Source of the DNA: JBBIRM01 sp037441765
GTDB taxonomy: Bacteria; Desulfobacterota; BSN033; UBA1163
Assembly: GCA_037441765.1 (NCBI GenBank)
Contig: JBBIRM010000126.1
Location: 1-8,291 of the forward strand
Length of the DNA stretch: 8,291 nucleotides
Reading direction: 5' to 3'
Shown: piece by piece, positions 6,763-8,291 of the stretch
How the letters are laid out: each line of letters starts with the position of its first letter
Position numbering within the stretch: position 1 is the stretch's first letter
Program-made: the position numbers and the translations under genes
The notes under the pieces: model-generated
Databases searched by the model: none
Seen by the model: the letters and a program-made list of their open reading frames with translations, nothing else
Told to the model about the DNA's origin: nothing

Positions 6763-8082
6763 TTATATTTCCTTTCTCTTTTTCCTAAAGAGAAGGCGAA
6801 GTGGTACGCCCTCGAATCCAAACTCTTCTCTCATCTTATTGATCAGATATCTCTCATAAGAAAAATGAATCCCCTCAGGGAAATTAGTATAGATAACAAA
6901 TGTGGGTGGCCCTGTTGAAACTTGGGTAATGTAGTTTAATTTCACTCTGCGGTTTTTATAGAGAGGAGGGGAATTCTTCTCTACCCATCTTTCAAGCAAT
7001 CGGTTTAATTGAGAAGTAGAAACTCTTTTTTTCACCTGCTCAGCCACAAGGTCAACCGTATCGAGAATCCTTATCACCCTCTGCCCCGTAAGTGAAGAAA
7101 CGAAAAGAATAGGGGCATAGGAGAGATATTTTAAATCATGGTATACTTTTTCCCTAAACTCGATTAATGTTTTAGAATCCTTTGGGATCAAATCCCATTT
7201 ATTGACGACGAGGATACACCCCTTCCCTTTCTCATGTATGAAGCCCCCGATTCGGGCATCCTGGTCCGTCACTCCCTCTTGTGGATCAAGCAGCAGTAAA
7301 GCCACATCCGAACGATCCAAGCTTCTCAGGGCCTCCACAATGCTATACTGTTCAAGTCTTAAACTGATCCTGCTTTTTCTTCTAATCCCTGCGGTATCGA
7401 TGAGGACGTATCTCTTCCCATCCCTCTCTATTAGGGTATCAATCGCATCTCGAGTAGTCCCAGGTGCTTCGTCCACAATCAACCTCTTATATCCCAGCAA
7501 TCTGTTGATCAAAGAGGATTTTCCCACATTGGGCCTTCCCAATACGGTTACACGAATCGCTTTCCCTTCCCACTTCTCTTCCACGGAAGGAGGAAGGGCC
7601 TTGAGGAGGTGATCCATCAACTCATCGATTCCGTAACCATGCTCTGCTGAAATGGGGTAGATTGGGTCTACCCCTAACCCATAAAATTCGAAAATTTTCT
7701 CTTTGTGTTTGGGTCCATCAATCTTATTGACGATAAAGAAGACAGGTTTATTCAACCGCCTCATAAGGTCAGCAATCTCCCTATCTGATGGGGTCAAACC
7801 CTCTTTCCCATCCATAATGAAGAGAATGGCATGGGCCTCTTCCATCGCCAACTGGCATTGTTCTCGCATCTGAATGAAGAGTCGGTCCTTTGAAATTGGC
7901 TCAAAACCACCTGTATCGATCAAGGTGAAGGTATGCCCTTCCCATTCTACCTCTGCATAATTTCGGTCCCTGGTCACACCAGGTTCATTGGAAACGATTG
8001 CTTTCCTTCCCCCAATGATTCGATTAAAAAGAGTGGATTTCCCTACATTGGGTCTACCAACGATGGCAAGAACGGGTTTCAT
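6763..8082 (-). CDS. der: Ribosome-assembly GTPase Der (EngA)
   Basis: Essential GTPase with two consecutive G domains that acts in maturation of the 50S ribosomal subunit. The 439 residues match the usual 430-490. G domain 1: G1 GRPNVGKS (9-16), G2 region GVTRDR (35-40), G3 DTGG (56-59), G4 NKID (119-122), G5-like ISAEHG (144-149). G domain 2: G1 GRPNVGKS (182-189), PGTTRD (207-212), G3 DTAG (229-232), G4 NKWD (294-297). A C-terminal KH-like domain follows (about 350-435), ending in basic RKKRKEI. All nucleotide-binding motifs are intact. The ATG is preceded by GAGGG four bases away (8086-8090 on the complement). It is the first visible gene of a minus-strand run into the exporter genes, and its 3' end carries the adaptor ribosome binding site. 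Confidence 0.97.
   Translation of the reverse strand: MKPVLAIVGRPNVGKSTLFNRIIGGRKAIVSNEPGVTRDRNYAEVEWEGHTFTLIDTGGFEPISKDRLFIQMREQCQLAMEEAHAILFIMDGKEGLTPSDREIADLMRRLNKPVFFIVNKIDGPKHKEKIFEFYGLGVDPIYPISAEHGYGIDELMDHLLKALPPSVEEKWEGKAIRVTVLGRPNVGKSSLINRLLGYKRLIVDEAPGTTRDAIDTLIERDGKRYVLIDTAGIRRKSRISLRLEQYSIVEALRSLDRSDVALLLLDPQEGVTDQDARIGGFIHEKGKGCILVVNKWDLIPKDSKTLIEFREKVYHDLKYLSYAPILFVSSLTGQRVIRILDTVDLVAEQVKKRVSTSQLNRLLERWVEKNSPPLYKNRRVKLNYITQVSTGPPTFVIYTNFPEGIHFSYERYLINKMREEFGFEGVPLRLLFRKKRKEI
6770..6776 (-). promoter_or_regulatory. Ribosome binding site that decides the adaptor start
   Basis: On the minus strand GAAAGGA ends eight bases before the ATG at 6761. It lies inside the last codons of der, whose TAA occupies 6765-6763, leaving one base between stop and start. 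This favours the 518-residue adaptor over a version extended by 20 residues, whose extra N-terminus (SRAYHFAFSLGKRERKYK) simply reads the end of der in another frame. Confidence 0.75.
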
Positions 8083-8107
8083 TTGCCCTCACAAAATCGA
8101 AAAACTA

Positions 8108-8136
8108 AATATCACCCATCCTGAGAGTTCTGAAAA
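8108..8136 (-). promoter_or_regulatory. Candidate sigma-70-type promoter for der
   Basis: On the minus strand TTTTCA (8136-8131, 4 of 6 matches to the -35 consensus) is followed after exactly 17 bases by GATATT (8113-8108, 4 of 6 matches to the -10). Transcription would start near 8101, giving a leader of about 19 bases that contains the der Shine-Dalgarno. Spacing and position are good but the boxes are imperfect, so this is a candidate only. Confidence 0.35.
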
Positions 8137-8165
8137 AGTCGTAGAAAGACTGGGGAGGTAGGGTG
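8113..8165. repeat. Imperfect inverted repeat between der and the right-edge frame
   Basis: CACCCATCC (8113-8121) and GGTAGGGTG (8157-8165) are inverted copies matching at 7 of 9 positions, and AGTC/GACT (8137-8140, 8148-8151) nests inside. The element overlaps the der promoter candidate on one strand and a Shine-Dalgarno plus GTG on the other. It could be an operator or a leader hairpin, but the arms are short and chance is possible. Confidence 0.3.
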
Positions 8166-8291
8166 AAAAAACCTTCGAGCGGATACCTTTTTATAATTTT
8201 AGCACTGTTGATTATTCCCCTCTAGTTTTGCACCTTTTTGGCGTCTATGAATTGGTCAAGCAGCCAATTTTAAAGTATTCAGGAGTGTCTG
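8163..8291 (+). pseudogene. Possible start of a divergent membrane-protein gene, interrupted after 20 codons
   Basis: A perfect GGAGGT (8154-8159) precedes a GTG at 8163 that opens KKPSSGYLFIILALLIIPL, a textbook basic-then-hydrophobic N-terminus of a membrane or exported protein, but a TAG follows at 8223. In the frame starting at 8219 the reading continues without a stop to the window end as PLVLHLFGVYELVKQP and on to the edge. One extra base in the C run 8217-8220 would join the two phases. Options are a frameshifted gene, a sequencing or assembly error in the homopolymer, or chance. The family cannot be named from about 43 residues. If real, the gene runs right and is divergent from der. 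Confidence 0.3.

Noticed and set aside
6762..6821. Twenty-residue N-terminal extension of the adaptor
   Set aside because: It overlaps the end of der, has no membrane-anchor character, and the downstream ATG has a well-spaced ribosome binding site.
7202..7612. Long open frame antisense to der
   Set aside because: Translation is serine- and leucine-rich without a recognisable domain, opposite a fully conserved GTPase frame. It is a shadow.
8083..8111. Plus-strand promoter TTGCCC-17-TAAATA for the right-edge frame
   Set aside because: The -10 match is only 3 of 6 and overlaps the der leader. Too weak to list as a feature.
8250..8269. AATTGG/CCAATT inverted repeat as an operator
   Set aside because: Six-base AT-rich arms in an AT-rich region are likely by chance, and the stretch may be coding on the plus strand.
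8245..8291. Minus-strand reading DTPEYFKIGCLTNS then stop, as the tail of a gene upstream of der
   Set aside because: Only 14 residues, no recognisable family, and the opposite-strand frame at the same place is at least as plausible.

Overview
The window looks like a piece of chromosome from a Gram-negative, probably anaerobic bacterium. A Desulfobacterota (deltaproteobacterial) or similar lineage is my best guess. The grounds are moderate GC (mid-40s percent by eye), a periplasmic adaptor plus MacB-type ABC exporter (which implies an outer membrane), a MOSC/Mog molybdenum-cofactor pair next to a DUF169 gene, and a REP-like palindrome. No rRNA, tRNA, CRISPR array, phage gene or transposase is visible, and the taxonomic call is inference only.

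Left part, plus strand (1-2079): four co-directional, closely spaced genes. They are the 3' end of a MOSC-domain gene cut by the window edge, a MogA/MoaB-family molybdopterin adenylyltransferase, a cysteine-containing DUF169 protein of unknown function, and a UPF0047/YjbQ-family protein. Gaps of 60, 16 and 40 bases, each followed by a good Shine-Dalgarno sequence, suggest one transcript that probably starts further left in other molybdenum-cofactor genes.

Middle, minus strand (2141-3172): a TauE/SafE (COG0730) anion permease gene faces the first group tail to tail. It is separated from the next minus-strand gene by 219 bases holding a 51-base REP-like inverted repeat.

Right part, minus strand (8082 down to 3173): der (ribosome-assembly GTPase), then a MacA-like adaptor gene starting one base after the der stop, then a MacB-type ATPase and a MacB-type permease that overlap by 4 bases. 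The last three make a tripartite-type exporter in which the ATPase and permease, fused in E. coli MacB, are separate proteins. No outer-membrane channel gene is present. The adaptor is about 518 residues, well above the usual 370-400. The extra length is mainly an insertion of about 100 residues carrying two LxxxQ motifs like those of Spy/CpxP periplasmic proteins. This is the most notable protein feature in the window.

Right edge (8083-8291): a der promoter candidate and an imperfect inverted repeat, then a plus-strand stretch that looks like the start of a membrane-protein gene (strong Shine-Dalgarno, GTG, two lysines, hydrophobic run). It stops after 20 codons, with an open frame continuing in another phase to the window end. 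It may be a frameshifted or mis-sequenced gene.

Most of the window is recognisable housekeeping or transport content. I found no clear unknown multi-gene system. The adaptor insertion and the right-edge broken frame deserve the most attention.
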